A stretch of 64,000 bases of DNA from Panorpa germanica (lineage: Eukaryota > Arthropoda > Insecta > Mecoptera > Panorpidae). Positions 36,601-48,500 of this stretch are shown piece after piece. Both the position numbers and the translations under genes were made by a program. The notes beneath the pieces were generated by a model. That model was not told the DNA's origin. It ran no database searches and saw only the letters and a list, made by a program, of their open reading frames with translations. Numbering within the stretch: the stretch's first letter is position 1; each line of letters begins with the position of its first letter. The stretch covers positions 3,410,001-3,474,000 of the forward strand of contig OY783207.1 of assembly GCA_963678705.1 (NCBI GenBank). The letters are read 5' to 3'.

Positions 36601-39479
36601 TCGTATTTAATATCCATTTACATTCCATAAATATCTCTATTTAAATTTCATTTATTTAGAGTTGAATTCATAGTATAGTCAGCTGGTTGCTGAATACATA
36701 GCTATCACAAATATCACTATCACTTAAGGCAGCCAGCTCCTAGAGTGCAACACACATTTAAGCACAGTTAGTTTATTTAAGGCAACTGTAAGATCAGATC
36801 TAATAAATACACCTTAAGCATAGTCTGCCACACTCTGAGTACATCAAACAGATTTAAAACCTATTGCTATAAAAAAAAAACAATAATTAGGTCTGAAAAT
36901 TTATTGGAAAATATAATAATATAACTTTAGGCTAAGACGTGGCGGATCCAGAGGATTCATGCTCACAGACGACTCGGTGGAAGGTGAAGCTGTAGGAGAC
37001 ATTTTATCAAATCAACTATTATTAGCGGAAAAATTTAGAAAACACAAACTACAGAGACATAATACTAATGAATCATCCAAGTTTAGTTTTAGTACAGAAT
37101 ACAGCTCAGAACTTGAAGAAGTTTACGAACAATTTTCCAGGTATAAACAAACAACTTTAAAATGAAATATTATTTGCTATAATTAAATTAATGCTTTACT
37201 TAATATATAGTATCAATAATATTTAATTACAAGTATAAAATAGCTTCGTCAGTCTATATTGCAAATACACCATTCATCATAAATTTCATTGTGATTTATT
37301 TACAAATACATATTATTTTACTTACAACTATTAATTTTACTAATTAACTCCAAGTAGACTAATTTTTTGTGATTCCTCCTCTCCAACACCCTGCAATAAT
37401 CGAAACAAATCCATCAATTAAATATTGGTGATAGAGACTTAATCTAGTAAAATAAATAATTTAATTATATGATTACATATTTATTATTTATTACAGGTGG
37501 ATGGAAAATCCAATTGTAGCAACCAATTCGCATAAAACACGGGAATTAGACGCAAGAGATATTGCTGTCGTTAGATTTGCAGGATCATTGTTGAAACGAA
37601 CACTAAGTGAATCTTTTGCAGGAGTTCCTTTAACAGAAGGATGCATAAATAGTGCAGGTAAATATCAAAAATATTTGACGGTCATGCAAGAACAAAAAGT
37701 CTTACCGCACACTGTCTTAAGACAATTTTCTCTTTGTCGTAGAAAGGTAAAAACTACACCTATATATTCAACATCAAACTAGTCCTAACAATTTTGTCTT
37801 AAGAGACGATTAATCTAAATTAACTTGTTTGAAAATATAAAAGAACTATTTTTATTGGGTATATATAACTGTTTATTGATTTTAGGTGTCGCGGCTGAAG
37901 ACAGTTCAATACAAAATTACAACCAAAAACGAAATAAGCTTGTTTTATCAGCTAGATCATTAAGTTTGGAACTTGCTAGACATAAACACAGACTTGCGGC
38001 TCAATTAGTAAGTGTCTTAGTTTTATATAATTGAATGGCCTAATAAGCATGAAAATTATTTAAATGTAAATAAAAAAATAACATTTAGAATACAAAAAAT
38101 TATGTAATATAGTAAATAAATTTTAGGGTTCTAACAAAATTCTAAATTGATATATGTTTAAATAATTTAAGTAACCGATAAATTTATTTTCTTACCATGA
38201 CAATAGACAAGCAGACAAATATGTGAACTAATGATGATATTTTTTAACACAAAATTGAGGTCTTTTACTTTTACATACACATTTTTTTTAAATAATCGCA
38301 CTATGTCACAGACGGAAACAGATGAAAATGAAAATGAGACGGATACTATAGATGTAGGCGTTGACAACAATACGCAACTTCTTCATCGAGATTCTGTTAC
38401 TTCCGTTGACACAATTGACACTATTGAAAGTACAGGAACCGTAAAACTAAATACAGTTAATATCCAAGCCCTTCCAGAACCAGATAAAAACAATCAGAGT
38501 CCCACAATTATAGAGAATTCCAGTATATCACCTATTGAAACAAATAGTAAAATTCGAAAACAAATTCTACGATGGGCAGCTAGTGCCGTGGAAGCTATTG
38601 AACAGACTTTAGCAAGTGATCAGTTTACCATGAAATTACCACGGAGTAAGGTAAAATAATGAACCAGCATGTGCTTGTTTTAATATTAATATATCCGTCT
38701 ATTTATTTTAATTAAACTATCTGTCTGTGATAGGTGTGATTATTTTTTTATAACACTTTATTCTACACCTGTACGATATTAATACAGTTATATTTCTTGT
38801 AGATAAATAATATGCATCAAGAATACAACTACATGACTTCGGGACTGAAAAACTATTTTACTCTTCAATTATTTTGATAACCATATTTCTATTGACTAAT
38901 TGCTTGCATATTTGTAGATATTTATCTGTAAATAACACAAGTTTTTATTAACTAAATAAAATGATTTTGTTAAAAATTTCATTTATAAATTTTATGTTTT
39001 AGATATCACAATTAGGACATAAGCGGTCTGCGGGCAACGGATTAAAACCAGTATCCACAGGCAACTGGGGCTGCGGCAGTTCAAGAGGTGGAGATCCTCA
39101 ACTTAAGTTGATTATTCAATGGTTATCCGCAAGTGTTGCAGGAGTTCCAGCACTGGTATATTACACTCATGGAAATGAGAAACTAGGAAAGGTATTTACA
39201 TATTTAAAACATAGTTCTCTCACATTGGAAGTCGGCGTGGCAAATAACCGGTTCCAGTGTGAGAGACCCAACACTTACAGCAAATACAGATCTAATATTA
39301 ATTCTTCAATAATTTAGTTGGACACTGTATGCAGAGTTTTATTAGATCGACGGTGGACCGTTGGAGAACTAGCATCTGCTACTCTTAATTTCTCAAGATA
39401 TATATTGGAGGGAAATCAATTAGATGGACAACAAAATTCACTATTTGAAGAACTTTTAGGAGTTGATAGAAACAAATAA
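33693..39479 (+). CDS. PARG-like protein, probable catalytically dead homolog with large insertion
   Basis: Sixteen exons join into about 927 codons: 33693-33823, 34330-34526, 34598-34739, 34811-34907, 34995-35171, 35256-35423, 35520-35689, 35791-35912, 35995-36198, 36273-36465, 36931-37140, 37497-37657, 37886-38007, 38312-38650, 39003-39191, 39318-39479. The start has a good Kozak context (CCGCCATGG). Residues about 1-341 match the poly(ADP-ribose) glycohydrolase helical and catalytic domains (LLAHAFFSTFPKR, ILHYFNWL, VCCMDAENY...QFEEDNVLRELNK). The rest of the fold resumes at VSTGNWGCG (about residue 828). The signature GGG-x-QEE is GGS (238-240) and QEC (248-250), so the catalytic glutamate is replaced by cysteine. 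About 485 residues, Ser/Asp/Glu/Arg-rich with helical blocks, separate the two halves. PARG enzymes remove poly(ADP-ribose) from proteins; this one may bind ADP-ribose or act as a scaffold. The exon 6/7 junction is the least certain. Confidence 0.83.
37658..37782 (+). other. Possible alternative extension of PARG-like exon 12
   Basis: The exon 12 frame stays open past the donor at 37657/37658 up to a stop at 37780-37782, with another donor-like GTAAAA at about 37747. Using the first donor keeps phase with the next exon. Using the later one leads to an early stop, so the extension is probably intronic or a minor isoform. Confidence 0.3.
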
Positions 39480-39544
39480 ACACACACAACTATACTCATA
39501 TATAAATATATATAAATACATCATTCAAGTTCATTTAGCGTTAA

Positions 39545-39550
39545 AATAAA
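39545..39550 (+). terminator. Polyadenylation signal, PARG-like gene
   Basis: AATAAA lies 66 bp after the stop codon of the PARG-like gene. It is the closest canonical hexamer. Confidence 0.55.
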
Positions 39551-40180
39551 GTCAATCTTCACTAGTATTTACATGCATTTTTTATGAATTTAAAAATGAA
39601 ACTAATAAAAGCAATAACTATTGATTTTAGTATAGAATTAGTAATAATGCAATACTCAGTTAAGAATGTCTTCCATACAAGACGACTATTTAAAGGCGCC
39701 AAATTAAACTATTAATAATAATATTGCAACTACATTCATATTTTTATAAATGTATGTATATATAAAATTATAAATGTAGATTTTGTTTTATTTGTAAATA
39801 ATTGCACAATAAAAAGCAACGAATATTAATAAATCTGCACTACTACTAAGTGTTGTGATTTACATTTTGAAATAGAGCAGTAACCTTAATCGTTTTGCAA
39901 TTAACAAATGCTTTAAATTTCATAGTTATTATTTTGTGTATCCTTAATATACTAGTCTGTACGTATTAACATAATAGTAAACATTAAAAATGACGTTAAC
40001 TTATAGTTTGTTTAAAAGAGAGCTAAGGTTCAAGCTCTATTTCAAAACCATTATTGATAAAAAAAAGAAACGAAATATATTGTATCGCGTAGGGATTGTT
40101 ATACAATTTGATAATGTATTTAAAATAAAATATTATTAAAGACGTTTTCAGTACAAAAGAAATATATTAATTGATATATT
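39551..40180. other. Convergent intergenic region
   Basis: This stretch separates the 3' ends of the PARG-like gene (+) and CSN6 (-). It is AT-rich with no coding signal. Confidence 0.5.
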
Positions 40181-40186
40181 TTTATT
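40181..40186 (-). terminator. Candidate polyadenylation signal, CSN6
   Basis: On the minus strand this reads AATAAA, about 115 bp past the CSN6 stop codon. Confidence 0.45.
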
Positions 40187-40299
40187 TATAATTAATTCAT
40201 ATTAGAAAATTCTTACATATGAAATGAAATTACATCAATAAAAATGTAATATAAAAAAACGTACGCATATTACAATTTCTCAAAAAAACTGCTTTCCTC

Positions 40300-41810
40300 T
40301 CAGAAAAACAGCCCCCTCATTCTTCGGCCCATTGCTTGTCGGTCATATAATATGTTAAACTTGTTCACAAGTTGGTTAATATCATTTGTTCCCTTTGTAA
40401 TTGCACCTAAATAAGTGACTAGTCCAACATCATTACATTGCTGAAATAAAACGAAAAATTTGTAATTCTAATACCACTAATTGTCGTTTATGTTTTCTCT
40501 AATGCTAACAAGTCGTCAAAAGCAATGTATGACTTGTGAAGAATCGTAAGAAATTTTTGTATTAATCTATTGTCCTTAGCTTCAATTAATGTTGTTATTA
40601 CATTACTTACATTGTAAAAATCATGCCTGAATGATTCACTTTGCACTACTGGCAACCTGTGACTCAATGAATACGCTTCCCTCAATATCTCGTGGCTTGC
40701 AGTTCGTTGTCCATTCTCCACGCATCGCATATATTCTAACACAAGACGGACTCTTGAATGCAGCATCTTAATTGCTGAATGTTGAGCTTGCAAATGTTCT
40801 GCCACTGCATAAACAAAACAATAACTCAATAACTATTTGTCAATTATATATATTACGATAAAATAAAAATTGTGCTGACCAACAGAATTTTCTCCAGCAT
40901 CACTGCTAGACATTCGAGCTACGTGATCAACACCAATACGTTCAGCTTCTTCAGTGGCAAGTGTGTATGTTAAAGGTACAAATAACATTGTTGCTTCTCC
41001 ACCAATTAAATCAATGACAGACTCATAGAGTGCAACGGGCAATTGCTGTCAAAATATAATTAATGTAAGATTATCTGTGCATAAAATATGTCATTTCAGT
41101 ACTAGCTTATTTTCTGTTACTCACATCCATATTTCGTGAAAGTGGATTTAATGTCATTAATATGGGACACTCATTAATTTCACAAACTTGTTTATGAATA
41201 CGAATGTCTTGTTCTGAAGGGCTGTCAGTCGTTGTATACCATCCCAGAAAATCCATTTCACTGAAGACTTGTTTAACTATAAAGCAAATGCTTTATTTTC
41301 GTTTTCAAAATACGTACCAAATAATATATACGAGTGTATATGTATACTCACACTGCTCTTCCTTTGTCTTGTAATATTCCCGATCAATAACACAATCATC
41401 ACCAATTACGTTAAACATTAATTCGAATGAGTTCATTACTTCAATATTACGTCCCTTCTGTTTCCCGATAAGTGCTCCAATAACTACATAATAAATATAA
41501 ACAAACAGATTACATGTTATGAACAATTATAATAAACATATTGTTCTTGAATCCAACCTTGTTGTGGTGAACCTTCTTGTGCTCTTCGTCGAGTCCAATG
41601 TTCAGAAATATTCATTATAACAAGTGGATGTAGAGAAATTGTTACGGAGGGAATTGTGCCAGAAGATGCCATTACTCCTTTACCACTATTATTTGTTGGA
41701 ACTTGTGCTATTGATGGTGCAGCAGAACCACTTGGAGCATTTGATGAGCACGCCTCTGAGGCAACAACATCTACTTCCATTTCGGAATCAGCATCTTTAA
41801 GTCCACTCAT
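40300..41810 (-). CDS. CSN6: COP9 signalosome complex subunit 6
   Basis: Six exons on the minus strand join in phase into 345 residues: 41558-41810, 41352-41483, 41125-41276, 40880-41045, 40611-40804, 40300-40440. The N-terminal MPN domain starts at [17 protein letters not shown] and continues through [12 protein letters not shown] and [15 protein letters not shown]. The JAMM zinc ligands are absent where active MPN enzymes have GWYHSHP, as is normal for CSN6, the inactive partner of CSN5. The C-terminal part ([18 protein letters not shown] and the ending [15 protein letters not shown]) is diagnostic and forms the helical bundle of the complex. CSN removes NEDD8 from cullins in nucleus and cytosol. 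The first about 55 residues are a low-complexity leader. Length agrees with the family (about 330). It is convergent with the PARG-like gene, and its 5' end faces the 3' end of the Kidins220-like gene. Confidence 0.95.
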
Positions 41811-42591
41811 TGTTAACTTTTATGTTTTAGGTTAACTTAAATACCAAAAATATGTTTCAAAAATCGCAACTTTAAATATACAACTTTTTAAACTGGCATA
41901 ATTATGTAAAGGTTACGGAAAAATTTGTCACAAATTATTGGATATTTAAACTGTATAAAACATAAGTATTACGAACTCTTTAAATGACATTTAATTTGCA
42001 ACTGAAGTGAAGTGAAGAGAAAATGGAATTGGATGTCAAAAACAGAAATCTAAATAAATTAATATGTGGCAACACAATGGCTTTTTATTATATGCAACCG
42101 AATTCAAATATTTGAATTTTATTATGAAAATAAATGTTCAAATAAAAATGTAATAATAATAATTTCTTATTATTTTAATGCGTTCAAGTGTCTGGCATGT
42201 GGTGAAACTATAACTCATTAATGTTAACAACGAATAGAAATTAATTTGTATTATAGAAATGGATACTGGATAGAAAGGAATCTGAAAGAAATCACCTTTT
42301 ACACAGCATTCAAATATGTACATAAAGCTCAAAACAATTAACTTTCAATAATCGCACTTTATTTTTAAGGTAAGGCATTCGGCTGCGTATACGAAATACG
42401 TCTTTCTTATACAACGTTATAATAGATCAACAAATTGTTATTTTAAGATAGGTAACAACATATCACAAATGCGCTAAATGCATATTACAATTCCTAGTAA
42501 AAAAGATAAGTTCATTAAACACTTCGTCAATAGCACAACTGTGTTTATATGGTATAATACTAGAAATCTATAGGCAATTGAAATATATTTG
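41811..42591. other. CSN6 promoter region / Kidins220 3' UTR
   Basis: This 780-bp interval must contain both the CSN6 promoter and the 3' UTR of the Kidins220-like gene. No TATA box was evident near the CSN6 start. Nothing else coding is seen. Confidence 0.5.
42358..42363 (-). terminator. Candidate polyadenylation signal, Kidins220-like gene
   Basis: On the minus strand it reads AATAAA, about 230 bp after the stop codon of the longest isoform. Confidence 0.4.
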
Positions 42592-45500
42592 CTATTCAGT
42601 CTCCGCAAAAATTTTAGGCGTGGGTGTAGGGGTAACTAGAGGTGCCGATTCATCATCTGACGCTAAATCAAAGTGTCCGTCATCCACAGAATGTGATCGT
42701 CCATTGTGTCGTTGCAGTATTCTATCATTTTGTGACAGAATTAAAGACACAGGTCGTCCACCACGAGTATGCTTCTCAGATACAACCTGCAATAATAAAT
42801 AAAAGACAATTAAATACATGGGAGGTGAGAACGTTGTAACGTTAAATTCTAATGGTGTTAATTAGGTTACATATAATCTTGTCGCAATTAAATAGCTCAT
42901 GCTGTAGCTCAGTAGCTACTATATCTAAAATATTCAATTATGAATATTACCTCAATCTTAACTGCTGGTTCTTCAGCTTCCTCGTAAGATACATGTTTTC
43001 CGGAACCTATTTTAAGGCTCCCCGATGGTTTTAAAATAGACATTTCTCTTTTCAAATGTGGTGGTGTATTAGGTGCAGACCTTCCCCCGCGATTGTAAGT
43101 CGTAGGAATTTCATCTACAGAAAAAAAACAAAATTAATCAAGATATCATAATGTATTATACAAGTATAAGTGATCAAACTAAAAAGCAATATTCCAATTA
43201 GAACATACCAGAACTACAGCCGATTCAGATTATCCAATAAGCCATGCCGTGAGCGCCCATTACACTTGGCACACGCACTGATACAAATATAGAATGTCTA
43301 ATCATTTACAAACAAAAAATTATGGAATTCTATTATTAAATGTAAATCATGCATTTAACCAAATCACCAAATAGATTACCAAACCAAATACCAAGAAATA
43401 TATGTTAAACAATGTATTAAGTATAGTATAACAGTAATTTTTAAGAAAATTTACTATAGACAGTTGTAGGCAAAAGTATAGTTGGATTTTCAGAACAAAC
43501 GTTACGTACACTCTATGTATAATAGTACTTCCATTTTTTCGGAGACCGTACTCAATACATGAAAACTTTTATAAACATTCGTCGAACATTTTTATTGAAC
43601 GCGTATATTGTTTAAAAAGAATATCAACTTCAAGCTTTCACATCTTTCTCACCAACTGGTCAAGCAATTTTAAAAAAAATTTAGACTTGCCTAATATAAT
43701 ATTCTTTTAATCTGTGTACTTCAAGAGTTAACTAATTAAGAACCGTTCCCGAAAAATAGTACATTAAACGATATCTTTTTTATTTTAATCCATGGTAAAA
43801 CATGGTAAACAACAATATCTCCTTAACCACATTAGTGTAACGGGTGTTTACACACATTTGTGTTATCACTTTGACTTAATAAAAAGAAACAAGAATTAGT
43901 CTAATAAAAGTGGCCCTTAGTTGGGCAATTCAATACTAAATTAAGGATAGAAGGAAGGAAATATTTGTACAAGTACTTCATATAAAAGAGATACATTAAT
44001 TTAGTTTAATTAGAATACTGGAAAGTTAATAAACAGTAGAAACTCGTTTGTGCAAAACATGAAAGCAAATACAAAAATAGACTTAAGCTAAAGCTGTGAC
44101 TCAGACTAGTGGATTTGTTTAAATTAGTATTAACACACAAATTTAAAGATTCAGACCTTTCAAATAAGTTTTTATTCATTCTCTTTATTTAGCATTGGTA
44201 CCTTTCCATAAATGTTTTAAAAATCATTGTCGGTAATTAATTAATTTATATTACAGTTTATAATACAATTAAGCAAATCCATTAATCTAACAAAATGCTA
44301 GCAAGAAATTAGATAGAAGAAGAAGAATATTAAAAAGCCTTCACCAAAGAAAACATTTTTATGTTAAAACACTACACTATATTTTTCTATAATTTATTTT
44401 CATTATGTACAAGCATTAGTTACAATTAATTCCAGAATGCGTTCCTGAATTATGTGTTTAGAATATTCTAGATTTTAGCTTAAAAAATGTGAAGAAGACA
44501 GTCACTTAAAATCAATTGTTACTAATTGCTTATCAATACAACTCTATTTTAATTAATTAAGGTAAAATATAACACATTTATAAGTTTTAATAATGTTACA
44601 ATTTGTTTGATCCCTGTGATATAATATATTCTTAAATATAGTATATTAGTGAAATGTTGATATAACTGGAAGAGGTTGTGAACATGGGTACAATGTGCGA
44701 AGAATGTTGATAAATAAATTTAATTTATTTACAAAAATATCTTAAATATTAAGTTACATTTTTTACATATAAATTTTTTTCTATTATATACTAACTAATT
44801 GAAATTTAATTTTAATTTTGGAATAACAGAATAAAATCAAATCTATCATTAGATATATTATATAAAATTCACTAATACATTTTTCATAAGAAGATAAAAA
44901 ATTAAAAAGTTACATTCACTAAATTACGATCATACATATTATAGTTATAAGTTTGAACACATATTTATAATTTTTATACTGGACTTATAATTTATAGTTG
45001 TAGTATTATAAATAAAATCATAGAATCTGCGGTATATTTTTTTGTATGTATTCTCTATTTATATATATATACCTATTTTTATTATTTGTAGTTTAGATGT
45101 GAAAAATTGGCCCAAAAGAATGATAAATGCATTTACTATTTATTATTATTTGTTCTGTTTAAATACTATTATTTTCTAATATCACGATTTTATTCATATC
45201 ACACAAATCTTCGCACATTTTACTCCAATGTTAAATATATATTACACATTTTCTCTTGTGTCATATATTTTAAAATTTTATGTTTTATTAAATATCACAT
45301 ATATATAAATATTAACTAATTAAATACAATAAAATTAGCTATACAATAAGTTTATAAATTTAAGAAATGCAATTCTTAGATTTATGCTAATAATGTAGTA
45401 ATTCGAAATAGTTGAGAGTTTTAATTAATCCGTTCCTTGCATGAACTTTTTATATTTCAAATACATAATTTGTCTACATTTATTTAATGTTAGACTTGAC

Positions 45501-48500
45501 CACGTAGGCTATAGTCTTACATCATTTCTCTCAGTGCTAGGTGATGGTGGAGACATAATAATGCTGACTGTAGGGGGTCCCATATAAGGAACAACATGCT
45601 CACCTGTTGTAGAACCTGGAGGTGGCATTCTATCACCAGTCAGAACATCTTCTAGAGCTTCCTCATTTAATGTCTGCAAAGCGCCACATATTGTTTGCTC
45701 CTCTAAAGTAACCTAGAAGAACAATATTAATAGTTGGCGATATAGAAATATTTTAGATATTAAGTTTTCAAGTTAATAAGGAACTTTTTTACGCATGTTA
45801 AATTTATATGGTAATACACATAACTTTAGGGTTTAATGTGAATACGTCTTTAAATCTAATAATGTTAAGTTTTGTCGCGCTTACATCTTATAAATGATTT
45901 AAATTACGTATTCACGCGGTAAACTAAGTAATTCTTTAACGGCAGAACGTATTTACAGCAAAATTAATAAAGAAAACATAAACAAGCTATTAATTGATAT
46001 ACGGATTAAACGGATATATAAAAAAGATTTTTTTCTAAATCACCCAGGAAACACAAACTTACTTGATACTCCTGATATAAGTTAAACTGTCAAATAAAAT
46101 GTATTATTCATATTAAAATAATAATTACGAATTACAGAAATTGATATAAATTGACTACTTACTTGTTTTTCTATTGTATTTGTCTTATGGTTTTTGGTAG
46201 AAGTGATTAAAGGTTCCTCTCTTGGTTGTACCTGTGGGGCATTCCACGGTGCCTGCGGGGCTCTCTCCATATTTCTAAGAGATTCGATAAACATTCTGAA
46301 GATCTCCCAGTGACCGAAACTAAGATTTAAGACCCCTTTAAGTTCCTATAATGGTAACGAAATGCAATTTACTATACATATTTTATTATATATAGAAATT
46401 TGATTTTTTTTAATAATATTACTTGAAGATCACAGTGCGACAAGACTCTTCCATTTATGCACTGCTGATGAAGTACGGGTCCTACAATTGGAACGACAGG
46501 GCGGAGGTCTTCTAACATAGTCATGAATCTTTCTAATTCACTGCAAGACAACGTTGACAAACGACAGGGTGGAATTTCCGCCTATTACAAATTTAAAACC
46601 AATTTAATGCAATTGTCACAGATGGTAATTAAGAGTTTTTTAACTTTTCATGCGTTTACCGGTAGTAAAAATGCAGGTTCAGCGGTATAAAGCTGTTTTA
46701 CCGTTGGTTCATTCCATCCATAGTTACCGGAATTAGGCGGTGGTGACGGGACAATAGTTTGAATTCTCGGTGGCCCAACCCATGAAGAGGGGGGCATATT
46801 ATATTGATTAGAATTATTGTATTGCGCTTGTGGTAACCATGAAACTTGATTTCTAGGAGGAAAGTTTACACTATCATCATCCAACGCTTGGTGGTCTTCT
46901 ACAAAAGTAAGAAAGACATGTGTATAAATATTTAATGAATTATATCTTATGTAAAATAAGATCAAATCTATACCTTTTAAAACTTTTCTTAAATACGGAT
47001 CCAAATTTATAGTAAATGGTAAAAATACTCTCAGATCAGCTACTGTAAGGGTACTTTTATGTAAAACTAAAAATGCATCTAATTTACGTTCGTCTCGATC
47101 TAATTCCAACAAAGGCGCTGCTTCCCTTAGATTAGAAAGCTGTGGCCGTACTCTAAAATAATATTATTGTTTACATAAAATTAATAAGCCCCATCAACTG
47201 GAATCATGCCTCCATATTTTCATAAACTTACTTGTCATAGATGTGGCGAAGCGAAGTAATATCATCTAATTGATCTCCTAATAAGTCGTGGTGCAGCACA
47301 ATCATACTAGCTCGTAGGGGCCATTGTTCTGTGAGATTAACCCAAGAGCATAATCTGTACCAATTGAAATCAATGTGGAATGCTTTAAGTAAACGCCCTG
47401 AAATAAAAAAACATATTCTTGAAAACCTTTCATTTAGAACTCATGATAGATCTCTGCAAAATAATATACTATTGATATAATATTATATTTAGATTCACAA
47501 TATCTTACACTACAATACATTAATGTTAATACAATATTTCTTAAGAATTTTTTTAAAAGAAGTAATGAATTAATTTATTCAAGACACACACCAATGCTTT
47601 CAACTTTTAATCTTTAAAAAGAGCCACTGAGTTTTTGTTTTATGTTTGTATTTTAATTAAACTTATGAGAGAAGGTGGGATAACTGATGAGATGTTATTT
47701 TCTTACCAGTGATATAAATTACGTTCATAAGTCTTCTCATGCTCCTCGGATTGACGTCACTGAAGTAATCATCAGAGAGTAGCATTTTTGAAAGATCCCA
47801 CTGTGGTGCTCCCGCGCTTTGCGGTCCTTGTCCAGCGCGGTGTAAATTAGAACCAATTGAACTAGCTACAGAATCAGATAAACGCAATTTCCTAGATCCA
47901 CCTCGAGGAGGCAGACGAAGTTTTTCCTGGCTAGCCATTAGTTCAGAAGCACTCGATAATCGTCTATTTGAAACCTTCAAATACAATAGAACTGAAATGT
48001 TCATATTACGAATATTTACCCCACCATGAAACTGTCGTCGGTGGTAGAAATGAATAAAATATTTAGAAGTAGAATAATACATCAAATCAAAGAAAAAAAC
48101 TTACAGATGTAGTTAGACCTTCTTGCTCATCAGCATTGTTCCTAGATCTTTGAGCTAATGCGGTACTTTGAGCACGTTGCGCTTGTCTTAAACCAGAGTT
48201 TTGGAGATAAACAGGTAAATGTACTAAATTTCTCAAGAAATCGTGACCTCCTATACTACCTTCTGTAAAAACTCGTCGGCTATTTGCTTCTACAGCTTTG
48301 GAAATAATATGTGGGTCCACAGCTAATAGTACAATAAATGGTCGAGAAGGTTCTGAAAGAAGTTGGTGCACTGCATTTAGCATGGCAATTATCTTCTCCA
48401 CGTCACAACTATCTAGAGCATCTACCACTCCAACTAGTCGACTTTGTTGATTAGTAAAAGAATCTAGACATTTCACCATATCGCTCATCAGATTCACTTC

